A stretch of 64,000 nt of DNA from Roseburia_C sp031555935 (lineage in GTDB: Bacteria; Bacillota; Clostridia; Lachnospirales; Lachnospiraceae), in assembly GCA_031555935.1 (NCBI GenBank), contig JAVBTX010000001.1, positions 65,650 to 129,649 on the forward strand, written 5' to 3'. The notes under the pieces were generated by a model. It did not search any database. It was not told the origin of the DNA and saw only the letters and a program-made list of their open reading frames with translations. Below, in pieces: positions 42,601-51,078 of this stretch. Position numbers and translations under genes: made by a program. Every line of letters starts with the position of its first letter. Within the stretch, counting starts at the first letter, position 1.

Positions 42601-43657
42601 TTGAATTATATAACTTGATTGGGTGTAGGACAAGCTGGGAAGGGTCAAGGCTATCACTTGCAAATGAAAAAGTGTTGTTTTGCGTGTCACTTTCTTTTAT
42701 TGTAACCTCCTCACTGGAGTTCAGCATACGCTTTAAATAGCTGCCGTTGATTTCGCTCACATCGCAGACAAGTGTGTCGTTTGATTTTGAATCGGTATCA
42801 TAATTAATGAGCATATAACCGCCCTGCCCGGATTCGCCAAAATCTAAATATGGAAAAAAACTCATCAGCTGCTTATCCTGAATCTCAGAGCCGATGATGG
42901 CAACCACCTGTCCATTCATCAGTATGGGACGTGAATAGGTAATACATCTGTTAGAATCCTGAGCCGACTGGGAATTGATATAATAGGGGCGACTCCAATA
43001 GGACATATCCGAAGAGCTAAGTTCGCTCTCCTGTCCTGAAAATGAAAGCAGATTATGGTAAATATCCCACTGTTCTTTGTTTTCTGGTGTGATAACGAAC
43101 GCTTCCTCCCAAAGGCTATCGAGTGAAATCTTATGTTTTCTGGCAATGTCATTCGCTCCTTTCAGACAGAGAACATCTGAATAATCTGCTGGCGTGGAAA
43201 TGGGGTCAAGGTCACGAAAATAAACCGCTTGACAAGCAACCGGCTCGGTATTGTTGATATCGTTATTGTCAATGAAATAAATAAAGGTACCTGTCGATGA
43301 TGTCAAACGCAAGGTACTAAGGACTGAATCAGAAAGTTCGCTTAAAATTTCCTTAACTGCTACTGGATTCGCTAAAATTTCTTCGGTTGTTACCCTCTCG
43401 CTTTCAGCGTAGGCTTCAATGACTTCGATTGTTTTGTTTTCCAGAAGATCAATATTTGACCAATTTCGCACCATTTTATTCTCAAGTGCAATCGCCCGGC
43501 TGTCAACATTACCCCGAAGATTTTCAATGGCATTGTTCTTTAGGGAGCTAATTGTTCCATTGGTAAATAAAACCGTTCCAATCAGCAACGATTGCAAAAT
43601 CATGATACCAATCACAGGTAATAAGAGCTTTATGTAAATAGAATTCTTTTTTATCAT
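39686..43657 (-). CDS. Large hybrid sensor histidine kinase
   Basis: 1323 residues from ATG 43657; a longer TTG reading to 43723 is weaker. TM1 (IYIKLLLPVIGIMILQSLLIGTVLF), a long extracytoplasmic dCACHE-like sensor (about 35-385), TM2 (GILLSSALAFVLGVIALAFII), HAMP, a PAS-like region (about 470-600), a GGDEF-like domain with the motif lost (RLSNEDF), a GAF-like segment, His-box FLSRISHEIRTPMNAIIGM, ATPase (NLLSNASKFTDTGG, GLGLAISNGI) and a C-terminal receiver (ALLVEDNEINIEIAEF, IIFMDIQMPGMDG, SKPIDIEKLQEL). First gene of a sensory operon with a binding protein and a chemotaxis receptor. Confidence 0.92.
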   Translation of the reverse strand: MIKKNSIYIKLLLPVIGIMILQSLLIGTVLFTNGTISSLKNNAIENLRGNVDSRAIALENKMVRNWSNIDLLENKTIEVIEAYAESERVTTEEILANPVAVKEILSELSDSVLSTLRLTSSTGTFIYFIDNNDINNTEPVACQAVYFRDLDPISTPADYSDVLCLKGANDIARKHKISLDSLWEEAFVITPENKEQWDIYHNLLSFSGQESELSSSDMSYWSRPYYINSQSAQDSNRCITYSRPILMNGQVVAIIGSEIQDKQLMSFFPYLDFGESGQGGYMLINYDTDSKSNDTLVCDVSEINGSYLKRMLNSSEEVTIKESDTQNNTFSFASDSLDPSQLVLHPIKLYNSNAPFSNRQWALAAVNTDRVLFAPAQSVLTGILLSSALAFVLGVIALAFIIKTITSPLTKIGNQIENNLPDEPITLNGRNAYEISLLCSTLNEMKAKRKDMDIALREERERYLLALENATETFIEYEFEKDRFLLYFFTENDASRLSTRTADNFSEKINQGFIFHPMDIDTVNNFLRNPVETPLEIRVTANLLPHITDTEPEEGYYWMVFKVSLIFDDAGTLQKLIGTARNITNQKREQIAEMEASRRDLTTGFYNAEYGNVLLDSFIKKKDLIHTFSICYVRLQLLEELEAYYGRVFAGLVLGLLSRHVNQSLDGNISVVRLSNEDFVVFLPDTQENIAAMLCQKFCSYIARVFPSEAFSRYEWKPQIGIASACNTSDYRAILRQASVAMLSSTDGVPVLHSTLSGDALNRPFTISPKPVLISLNITKENIVGITFELFESTGDIPSAIRLLLRLIGSLFDLNEVLICSYDSDFNTNHIAYQWSADSQNEQSDHIQKIDRADFDFFDTLTWENGTLLYDSDDVGSYPEGLKKLLCVKPEELFSTFCCTLYENGIHTGRILFKSTYGRVWNDAELYNLQETSKIISAHLNIEKSNNASKSKSEFLSRISHEIRTPMNAIIGMTNIAKEKLDEKERVRDCLQKIDFSANHLLLLINDVLDMSRIESGKMKIDCKPFSLDTFIESIEVLMRSPIETKGLQFTVVRDYTNAGIWGDEYRLRQVIINLLSNASKFTDTGGQVTLTIRQAANDGDLGTYLFSVRDTGVGIKLDEQMLIFQAFEQSESGIRQKGGTGLGLAISNGIINSMGSKFELHSALGEGSDFFFTLTLPFADILQPDSSPHTNQPPGFFGKHALLVEDNEINIEIAEFILKEMGFSITVAMDGQPAVDIFLQSAPGNFDIIFMDIQMPGMDGLTATREIRKSKSHPDAATIPIVAMTANAFNEDMNRSIEAGMNGHVSKPIDIEKLQELLNKIF

Positions 43658-43750
43658 TATTTTATCCACGCTTTGACTATGTTTCTCTAAATTATACTTT
43701 AGTTTGTTACTAAGTTCAACCAATTTTAAGATTCTGATTTGAAATATAAA

Positions 43751-43791
43751 AAATAAAAATACGCTTCACAGATTCATCATCTGCAAAGCGC
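43751..43791 (-). terminator. Terminator of the DUF1307 gene
   Basis: A 13-bp stem (ACGCTTCACAGAT / ATCTGCAAAGCGC with G-U pairs) followed by ATTTTTATTTTT on the minus strand. Confidence 0.8.
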
Positions 43792-43800
43792 ATCACTTCT

Positions 43801-44247
43801 TTATTCTACGACTTCCATGCCTGAGCTTTCTAGGTTTTCAACTGTCAATTTTAATGAAACCACATCACCTTCACCATCAACTGGCAACATCCCGGTACCT
43901 GCCAAACTCTTTATCATATCTTTGTTGGTAAAATCAAATGACATTACTTCTTTAAGCTCTGTATCTGTTATTTCATATGTATACTCAGCACCTTCTACAT
44001 TTAATGTTTCTTCATAACTCATGGCTGTTTGTTCCATCGCTGCAATTTGTTCTTCAGAATAATCAGCAAGATTTAATACTGTTGTTTGAGTCATCTTTGT
44101 TACAATATCACCTTTGGCCTCGAGTTCTGACTCTACCTTTGCACCATTCTGCTCTATTGCAAGCTTCACTGTCTGCTCTTTGCCGCCACAGCCGGCAATC
44201 ATCAGCACACCAATACATACCACCATCAATTTCCATACTTTTTTCAT
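43801..44247 (-). CDS. DUF1307 (YehR-like) lipoprotein
   Basis: 148 residues; lipobox MIAGC (Cys20), then GGKEQTVKLAIEQNGAKVESELEAKGDIVTKMTQTTVLNLADYS, typical of DUF1307. Anchored outside the cytoplasmic membrane; no function is established. Monocistronic, with its own terminator. Confidence 0.87.
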   Translation of the reverse strand: MKKVWKLMVVCIGVLMIAGCGGKEQTVKLAIEQNGAKVESELEAKGDIVTKMTQTTVLNLADYSEEQIAAMEQTAMSYEETLNVEGAEYTYEITDTELKEVMSFDFTNKDMIKSLAGTGMLPVDGEGDVVSLKLTVENLESSGMEVVE

Positions 44248-44342
44248 TTGCTTTCTCCTTTTAATATAATTTTTGATAACATGTATATATTATATCCTAT
44301 TCTTTCCATATAAGCTACTTTATTCTGGTTTTATAATTAAAT

Positions 44343-44660
44343 TTAGTATGCCCACGTTGTTTCCATCTGGTACTTTTTCATATCCACAAAATCGCCAAGA
44401 AATTCCACACCTTCTGCTTCGAGCAACTCACGTTGTCTGTCTACGCCATTTAAGGCAAATGCTGGGGATGTCTTTCCCTCCTTCGTAACCACCCTATGAC
44501 ATGGCAGCTCTTCGGGATTACATACGTTTAGTGCATAACCGACCACTCTCGACCACCGTCGGTTTCCGGCCAACGCTGCCACTTGCCCATATGATGCCAC
44601 TTGACCATACGGAATCGTGCGCACAACATCATAAATTTTTTCAAAGGTATTCTTCGCCAC
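44343..44660 (-). CDS. MGMT-family DNA repair protein, C-terminal domain only
   Basis: 105 residues: FEKIYDVVRTIPYGQVASYGQVAALAG, SRVVGYALNVCNPEELPCHRVVTKEGK. The PCHRV motif keeps the reactive Cys54, unlike alkyltransferase-like proteins where it is Trp. The N-terminal RNase-H-like domain of full-length O6-alkylguanine alkyltransferases is absent. Likely role: alkylated-guanine repair or recognition. Confidence 0.88.
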   Translation of the reverse strand: MAKNTFEKIYDVVRTIPYGQVASYGQVAALAGNRRWSRVVGYALNVCNPEELPCHRVVTKEGKTSPAFALNGVDRQRELLEAEGVEFLGDFVDMKKYQMETTWAY

Positions 44661-44699
44661 TTAAGTCCAGCCCCCATTTTTCATTAGTATACTGTCTTC

Positions 44700-46910
44700 C
44701 TATAATTTTAGCTTCGAAAAAGCATCCGCAAAAGCATTGTTGATTGGTCCCTCTGCTTCTTTTTTTTGCTTGTTCATGTAAGTAGCAACGTCTTTTTTCG
44801 AAACCCCGCCGCCACTTTCTTTTTTACGTTTCTCGAATGCTGACAGTTTTTCTCTGAAACCACAAACACAAGTAAATTTCTTATCCTCGCCATCACCGAC
44901 CATTTCCATCTTCTTGTGGCACTGTGGGCAGCGGGCATTGGTCACCCGGGATAGGCTCTTGCGATAACCGCATTCCCGGTCTTGGCAGACCAGCATCCGA
45001 CCATGTTTGCCGTTCACCTCTAACATCAGCTTGCCACACTCTGGACACTTTTTGCTGGTTAGATTGTCATGCTTGTAGGTTTTCGATGAGGCTTTAATAT
45101 CACCAACAACGTCCACTGTATAGCTGCGAATTTCTGCTTCAAATTCTCTTTTGTCGGCTTTGCCTTTTGCAATATCTGAAAATTTTTGCTCCCAACGAGC
45201 CGTCAGCTCGGGTGAAGTCAGTCCTTGTGGCGCCAAATCAAGCACCTGACGACCTTTTGAAGTCAAATGAATGTACTCGTTTTTCTTTTCCATCATAAAG
45301 CTGTTAAATAATTTTTCAATAATATCTGCTCTGGTGGCCACGGTTCCAAGTCCCCCCGTTTCGCCAAGCGTTTTTGCCAAATTCTTATCGTTGCTGTCCA
45401 TGTATTTGACTGGATTCTCCATTGCGGCTAACAAGGTCGCCTCGGTAAACGGCTGTGGTGGTTTGGTCTGTCCTTCGGTAATCTTGCCGCCAGTAAAAGT
45501 GATTTGCTGACCCTTTGAAAAGACTGGCAGATTCTCCTGACCCTCGTACACTTCATTCGAACCGTCTGCTTCATCTGAATTTTCTACACCTAAGCTTGCG
45601 GTCCGTTCGGCAACAGCTTTCCAGCCCGCCTGAATAATGGTCTTGCCCTTGACTCGGAATTTCTCACCGCCGCAGTTAGCAATTACTTCCGTCTGCTCAT
45701 ACTCACATGGTGGCAAAAGCACTGCTAAGAAACGACTAACTACCAATTCGTAAATTTTGCGTTCACCAAATTCCAGTTCATTTAAACGAATACTGTTTTC
45801 GGTCGGAATAATCGCATGGTGGTCAGATACCTTACTATTATCCACAAAGGACTTGTTGCCCTTGATTGGTGCTTGTAATATCTTTGTACAGATAGCAGTA
45901 TAGTCTCCACCACGGCAAGCTTTTACCCGCTCTGCCAACGTGCCGACGATGTCATCTGTTAAATAACGAGAATCCGTTCGCGGATAGGTCACGACCTTAT
46001 GATGCTCGTACAGATTTTGCATATAGTTTAAGGTCTGTTTTGCCGAAAAACTATATTTTTTATTTGCATCCTGCTGCAATGTCGTCAAATCATAGAGTGA
46101 CGGCGCATAGGATTTTTTCGCCTTTTTTTGTACCTCAGTTACCGTTCCCTTAGCATCCTTTGTCTTTGATACAACTGCTTCAATTTCTTTTTTATCAAAG
46201 GTTGTTGTGCTGCCACTTTTTGCTGATACCCAGTTCCAAGTCACACTTGCCCCTTGAAGCTTATAGCCATAGTAGTTCTGTGGCTTAAACTGGCGAATCT
46301 GTTCAGCTCGGCTGGCTATCATCGCCAGCGTCGGGGTCTGCACCCGACCACAGGAAAGCTGCGCATTATGCTTCGTTGTCAGCGCTCTGGTTGCATTCAA
46401 GCCAACTAGCCAATCAGCTTCTGCTCTGGCAACCGCGGCTTCGTACAACTTTTGATATTCTCTCGCATCTTTTAAATGCGCGAATCCTTCTTTGATTGCT
46501 TTATCAGTAACCGAAGATATCCACAGACGTTTCATCGGCTTCTTCACACCAGCTTTTTTAATAATCCAGCGGGCAACCAGCTCACCTTCCCGACCAGCAT
46601 CAGTGGCAATAATAATGGTACTAATATCCTTACGAAACATCTGTGCTTTGACCGTTTGATATTGTTTGCCGGTCTTTTTAATCACCTGGATTTCTAATTT
46701 TTCCGGCAGCATTGGCAAGGTTTCTAATTTCCATTCCTTCCAATGCTCACCATAACTTTCTGGGTCTGACAACTCGACAAGATGTCCGAGTGCCCATGTG
46801 ACAACGTAGTCCTTTCCTTCCAGAAATCCATTTCCACCTTGTTTACATCCTAACACCCGTGCAATATCACGACCTACGCTGGGTTTTTCCGCAATTACTA
46901 ATGACTTCAT
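44700..46910 (-). CDS. topB: DNA topoisomerase III
   Basis: 736 residues. Toprim (MKSLVIAEKPSVGRDIARVLG, TIIIATDAGREGELVARWIIKKAG), cleavage Tyr in VVTYPRTDSRYL near residue 310, and LGETGGLGTVATRADIIEKLF near residue 515. Two C-terminal zinc-ribbon-like pieces: CPECGKLMLEVNGKHGRMLVC and CPQCHKKMEMVG...FTCVCG. Type IA enzyme for decatenation during replication and recombination. Confidence 0.96.
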   Translation of the reverse strand: MKSLVIAEKPSVGRDIARVLGCKQGGNGFLEGKDYVVTWALGHLVELSDPESYGEHWKEWKLETLPMLPEKLEIQVIKKTGKQYQTVKAQMFRKDISTIIIATDAGREGELVARWIIKKAGVKKPMKRLWISSVTDKAIKEGFAHLKDAREYQKLYEAAVARAEADWLVGLNATRALTTKHNAQLSCGRVQTPTLAMIASRAEQIRQFKPQNYYGYKLQGASVTWNWVSAKSGSTTTFDKKEIEAVVSKTKDAKGTVTEVQKKAKKSYAPSLYDLTTLQQDANKKYSFSAKQTLNYMQNLYEHHKVVTYPRTDSRYLTDDIVGTLAERVKACRGGDYTAICTKILQAPIKGNKSFVDNSKVSDHHAIIPTENSIRLNELEFGERKIYELVVSRFLAVLLPPCEYEQTEVIANCGGEKFRVKGKTIIQAGWKAVAERTASLGVENSDEADGSNEVYEGQENLPVFSKGQQITFTGGKITEGQTKPPQPFTEATLLAAMENPVKYMDSNDKNLAKTLGETGGLGTVATRADIIEKLFNSFMMEKKNEYIHLTSKGRQVLDLAPQGLTSPELTARWEQKFSDIAKGKADKREFEAEIRSYTVDVVGDIKASSKTYKHDNLTSKKCPECGKLMLEVNGKHGRMLVCQDRECGYRKSLSRVTNARCPQCHKKMEMVGDGEDKKFTCVCGFREKLSAFEKRKKESGGGVSKKDVATYMNKQKKEAEGPINNAFADAFSKLKL

Positions 46911-46928
46911 TTATGTTGTTCCTTCCTA

Positions 46929-47384
46929 TTATAATCTATACTGCATAAATTTCTCATACCTTTGAAAGCCAAAATTCTCATATAGCAAAATCCCCATATC
47001 AGAGGCCGTCAACTGTACGGTGGCACATCCATACTGCCTGGCTTCCTCAACCACTTTGCCAAGCAAAACCTTGCCAATTCCCTGACGCCGGTATTCTGGC
47101 GAAGTATAGACACTGTTTAACAAGCCAATCTTACCGCTTGGATTGTTATAATATGGTGGTTTCTCGGTAAATGACATCCCACTTGTAGCAATTATCTGCC
47201 CATCCGCAATCGCTAACCATGCCACAAAGGTTCCCGCATTCATATGTCGGTCGTAGTATGCCAACAAGTCTGGTGTTAAATCAAACGTTGGCTTTTCCCC
47301 CTCGTCTTGTAGCTGGCTAATTCGCATTTTTGCTAATATAGTAACATCGTCTCTTTCTGCTTTCCGATATGTAATGACTCCCAT
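46929..47384 (-). CDS. GNAT-family N-acetyltransferase
   Basis: 151 residues: ITYRKAERDDVTILAKMRISQLQ, then GLLNSVYTSPEYRRQGIGKVLLGKVVEEARQ with the acetyl-CoA loop RRQGIG, and VQLTASDMGILLYENFGFQRYEKFMQY. Acceptor unknown. It lies 18 nt upstream of topB and is probably cotranscribed. Confidence 0.9.
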   Translation of the reverse strand: MGVITYRKAERDDVTILAKMRISQLQDEGEKPTFDLTPDLLAYYDRHMNAGTFVAWLAIADGQIIATSGMSFTEKPPYYNNPSGKIGLLNSVYTSPEYRRQGIGKVLLGKVVEEARQYGCATVQLTASDMGILLYENFGFQRYEKFMQYRL

Positions 47385-47452
47385 CCAAAATGCCTCCCTT
47401 ACGATTCAAACTTATCTTCCTATATTAAATGCATTCCTTTTGAATTGTTTCT

Positions 47453-50221
47453 CTATCCTTCAAATGCCGCCGCCAACACTTCATACATTTTAACAACATC
47501 TACCGGCTTCGATAGGTAACCGGTCATCCCCGCCGCCAGACATTGTTCCTCATCCTCTTGAAACGCATTAGCCGTCATTGCCACAATCGGCACTGTTTTG
47601 GCTTCGGCAACTGACAACTCCCGGATTTTTCGTGTCGCCGTCAAGCCATCCATGACCGGCATCTGCATATCCATAAAGATAAAATCATACTGCGTTGGGT
47701 TCGCCGCAAACAGTTCCAACGCTTCCTGCCCATGTTGGGCACTGATAATATTTACCTTACTGTCCTCTAGCAACGCTTCGATAATCTCGCGATTAATCGC
47801 AATATCCTCCACCAGTAAAATGGTTCGATTGTGCCAATCATACGCCTGCTTTTTCACATCCTTCTCCTCTAACATCCTTGGTGAAAGACTGTTATATAGC
47901 ATTTGGCAAATCGGAATTGGCATCAGCGGCTTCATAATATAACTCCATTTTTTCACCCGCTTCTGCTTTTCTGCCAAGTATAAGGTACTTACTGACGATA
48001 ACAAAATAATCTGAGTTGTTGGTGACAGTTCACAGATTTTCTCTGCAATCGCCACACCTGATTCTTTGACCAGATCAATTGTAACATATGCAATATGATA
48101 TGGCTGCTTTGCCTCCTGCACCTTATGTACTGCTTCCCGACCATTGGCTGCACAATCACACACTTGTGAAAGATCTTGCAATACGTGGCTAAAATACTGC
48201 TTATCCTCGGCATTGTTTTCCACCAGCAAAATTGGTATTGGCTGCAAAAATGCTGACATTTTGTCAGAAATTTTCGTGCTATCGCCCCAGACAATTGGAA
48301 TCTCCACGGTGAAGGTACTGCCTTCATTTAACTGACTCACGGCGCGAATCGTTCCCCGCATTAAGGTGATAATATTCTTACTAATGGCCAGACCAAGACC
48401 AGTACCGCCGTATTTACGGGTAATGCCGCCGTCGCCCTGCTCGAAAGGATTGAAAATAGATGGCAGCGCATTGGCGGAAATGCCAATTCCATTATCTATC
48501 ACAGCTATTTTGAGCGTTGTTTTACCTGACGCATTTGTCCACCATTTTACGCTCAGGATTATCTCTCCGCCCACTGGCGTGAACTTGATGGCATTTGTCA
48601 TCAGATTGACAATGACCTGCATCAAACGTTTTTCGTCGCTGATGATATAACGTTTTTGCAATGTTTCAAATTCATAACGGAATTTTAGATTCTTTTCTTC
48701 GATTTTATCACGTAACATTTCTAAGACGGTTGAGAGCATTATCTCAAAGTCAAATGCTTCATTGACAATTTCCATCTTGCCCAAATCCATTTTTGACATA
48801 TCCAGCACGTCATTAACAAGCGCTAGTAACTGCTGCGATGAGCTGGTAATCGTGTCGAGACAATTAATTACCTTTTCTTCATCATCCGTTTTTCTGGCAA
48901 TTGTTGTCATCCCAATAATCGCATTAATTGGCGTTCTGATTTCATGGCTCATTCTCGCCAAGAATTCATTTTTGGCGCAAACACTTTCAATTGCCCGTGC
49001 GGTTGCTTCCATTAGCTTGCGATTCGTCTCCTGACGAATGATGGCACTGGCAATCATCAAGTTCGCTGATTGTAAAATATCTTTTTCTTCATCACTGAGC
49101 ACATGACCGGTATCCAGAAATGAAAATCTGGCATACCCCCAAAATTCACCATCTAAATTAATTGGCAAAATAACGGCTTCTAAAAAATCTGCTTTGACCC
49201 CGATGGACCAGAAAGCTAAACGCTCACTGTCTGGTACTGCATCATCTTCGCTATTATTATTTTTCCAAATGCCAATACTGCTGGCCTCCACGCAGTCACC
49301 GATAATTTGTAACGCTTGAATAATCGAATCGTTATTCTGTTTTTCATTATTTTCCAAAAGAATCTTCGCGGATTCATTTACAGCCCGTAATAATTTCTCA
49401 TGGTAAGCCAATTTCGCACTTGTGTTTTCCAGCTCACGTTTGTCAATTGAATGCGCCAATATATGAAATTCATTGTTCCACCATACTCGGATTAAGGTCG
49501 TCTCAACTGGCAGATTATCTCCCTTCGCGGTTAAGTACATCCAATCGAATTTATCATAACCTTCGGTAAATGCCTTATTGATATGATACTGCGTCGCCTC
49601 TTCCGTGGACATACCATCCGGCTGATATTCTGGGTTCAACTCAAAAAAATGTTCCATATATTCTTCTTTATTTTCAAGTCCAAAAACCTTAAGTGCATAC
49701 ATACTGCAATCTACCATCTCACCCCTGCTATTCCAAAGTGATGTGATTAAAAGCGTATTATCCATTATCAACTGGGAACGATTCTCGGCATCTTGAATTC
49801 GTTTCATTTCCTCCGTCAATTCACTTAAATCTTCGGCAAACATAAAAATACGGAAAGTATCTTCCCATTGAACCTTCGAGATGGTCGCCTTACAAGGAAT
49901 AATCTGGCCGCTTGGCAGTTCAAACAGCCACTCCGTCTGCTGCTGCTCGCCACTTGTCACTGCGGCTGTCATATATTGCTGTAACATCTCGATACTTTTT
50001 TCACCATTCGGCTGCTGCACGGGAAAATATTTTTGATAATCCTTCAGAAGTTCTGCCTTGCTCGCCGCCCCACTAAGTGCCACGGTGATACTGTTGCAAT
50101 CAACCGCCTCCAATTGCTCGTCAAAAACAAGGCAAGCAATTGGGCAGGCATCTAAAATCAATTTCACCTGCGTATTGATATTCATTATATTGTCTGATAA
50201 TTCAAAATCATCTGCACCCAT
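47453..50221 (-). CDS. Cytoplasmic hybrid histidine kinase with two receiver domains
   Basis: 922 residues without a TM helix. PAS-like regions (about 15-130 and 145-270), a GAF-like region (about 280-400), His-box FLARMSHEIRTPINAIIGMTTIA, ATPase (NLMTNAIKFTPVGG, YGGTGLGLAISKNII), REC1 (PILLVENNAEDKQYF...AYVTIDLVKESG) and REC2 (ILLVEDIAINREIIEALLED...FIFMDMQMPVMDG). In REC1 the phosphoacceptor position aligns with Thr, so it cannot be phosphorylated normally; REC2 is intact. No DNA-binding output. Neighbour of the DUF3990/HTH module. Confidence 0.9.
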   Translation of the reverse strand: MGADDFELSDNIMNINTQVKLILDACPIACLVFDEQLEAVDCNSITVALSGAASKAELLKDYQKYFPVQQPNGEKSIEMLQQYMTAAVTSGEQQQTEWLFELPSGQIIPCKATISKVQWEDTFRIFMFAEDLSELTEEMKRIQDAENRSQLIMDNTLLITSLWNSRGEMVDCSMYALKVFGLENKEEYMEHFFELNPEYQPDGMSTEEATQYHINKAFTEGYDKFDWMYLTAKGDNLPVETTLIRVWWNNEFHILAHSIDKRELENTSAKLAYHEKLLRAVNESAKILLENNEKQNNDSIIQALQIIGDCVEASSIGIWKNNNSEDDAVPDSERLAFWSIGVKADFLEAVILPINLDGEFWGYARFSFLDTGHVLSDEEKDILQSANLMIASAIIRQETNRKLMEATARAIESVCAKNEFLARMSHEIRTPINAIIGMTTIARKTDDEEKVINCLDTITSSSQQLLALVNDVLDMSKMDLGKMEIVNEAFDFEIMLSTVLEMLRDKIEEKNLKFRYEFETLQKRYIISDEKRLMQVIVNLMTNAIKFTPVGGEIILSVKWWTNASGKTTLKIAVIDNGIGISANALPSIFNPFEQGDGGITRKYGGTGLGLAISKNIITLMRGTIRAVSQLNEGSTFTVEIPIVWGDSTKISDKMSAFLQPIPILLVENNAEDKQYFSHVLQDLSQVCDCAANGREAVHKVQEAKQPYHIAYVTIDLVKESGVAIAEKICELSPTTQIILLSSVSTLYLAEKQKRVKKWSYIMKPLMPIPICQMLYNSLSPRMLEEKDVKKQAYDWHNRTILLVEDIAINREIIEALLEDSKVNIISAQHGQEALELFAANPTQYDFIFMDMQMPVMDGLTATRKIRELSVAEAKTVPIVAMTANAFQEDEEQCLAAGMTGYLSKPVDVVKMYEVLAAAFEG

Positions 50222-50294
50222 ACCATGTCCCTTTCCTGTCCAAAATACTAGTCAGCATTTTTTAAGTTATTGCTCTAATTTTACTACATTTCGA

Positions 50295-50335
50295 CATGAT
50301 ATGCTACAAATGATTTATTTTTGTATTTTAACTGT
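50295..50335. repeat. 41-nt direct repeat, left copy
   Basis: Matches 51789-51829 at 39 of 41 positions, with the last 28 identical. It lies upstream of the DUF3990/HTH module, and on the minus strand repeats the last codons and stop of the GLUG gene. Confidence 0.9.
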
Positions 50336-50353
50336 TGATTTATTCACTCCTAC

Positions 50354-50382
50354 TTGACACTATACTCCCGAGGGAGTACAAT
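50354..50382 (+). promoter_or_regulatory. Promoter with palindromic operator in its spacer (DUF3990/HTH module)
   Basis: TTGACA (50354-50359), 17-nt spacer, TACAAT (50377-50382). The spacer and the -10 start carry TACTCCC GA GGGAGTA (50363-50378). AGAGGTG follows as ribosome site. An operator inside the promoter just ahead of an HTH-containing operon is typical of autoregulated toxin-antitoxin modules. Confidence 0.82.
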
Positions 50383-50403
50383 CAATCAAAGAGGTGACGT
50401 TAA

Positions 50404-51078
50404 ATGAAAAAAATATATCATGGCTCAAAGGACATCATACAAAAGCCAACATTTGGACTGGGTAAAAAATATAATGACTATGGTCAAGGCTTTTATTGTA
50501 CGGACAGTATCGAATTAGCAAAGGAATGGGGAGTAGACCGGCAGCGGAGCGGGTATGCTAATGAATATGAGATTGATTGCACCGGGCTTACAATTTTAGA
50601 CTTAAATGCAGATAAATATGGTATCTTGCACTGGCTTGGTATTTTGCTAGAAAATAGGGAGTTTGATATTCCAACACCATTGGCGGCAGAATCGAAGGAG
50701 TATATTTTGAAACATTTTAATGTCAGTTACAATGACTACGATATAATTACAGGATATCGTGCAGATGACAGCTATTTTTCGTTTGCGCAAGATTTTATTA
50801 ATGGTGCGATTTCATATCGTCAGTTAAATCGTGCGATGTATCTTGGCAAACTGGGGCAGCAATTTGTAATTAAGAGTGCGCGAGCATTTGAGCGAATACA
50901 ATATATTGGTTATGAAGTCGCTGAAAATGATGAATGGTTTTTGAAAAAAGAAATGCGTGACAAATCCGCACGGAGAGAATATTTTGACATGGACCGTAAT
51001 AAACGTCAACGAGGTGATATTTATATTACTCAGATTATGGATGAGGAGATAAAACCAAATGATTCACGCTTACGATAA
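50404..51078 (+). CDS. DUF3990 protein, ADP-ribosyltransferase-like (second)
   Basis: 224 residues: KKIYHGSKDIIQKPTFGLGKKYNDYGQGFYCTDSIELAKEWG has the His of YHGS and the Tyr of GQGFYCT, as in PARP/Tpt1-like and other ADP-ribosyltransferase folds. YDIITGYRADDSYFSFAQDFINGAISYRQLNRAM and a basic C-terminal tail follow. It is longer than the DUF3990 protein at 35.4 kb, with low identity apart from the motifs. The likely reaction is ADP-ribose transfer from NAD+. It overlaps the HTH partner by 20 nt and sits behind a promoter with an operator, so a toxin role is a reasonable inference. Confidence 0.82.
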   Translation: MKKIYHGSKDIIQKPTFGLGKKYNDYGQGFYCTDSIELAKEWGVDRQRSGYANEYEIDCTGLTILDLNADKYGILHWLGILLENREFDIPTPLAAESKEYILKHFNVSYNDYDIITGYRADDSYFSFAQDFINGAISYRQLNRAMYLGKLGQQFVIKSARAFERIQYIGYEVAENDEWFLKKEMRDKSARREYFDMDRNKRQRGDIYITQIMDEEIKPNDSRLR

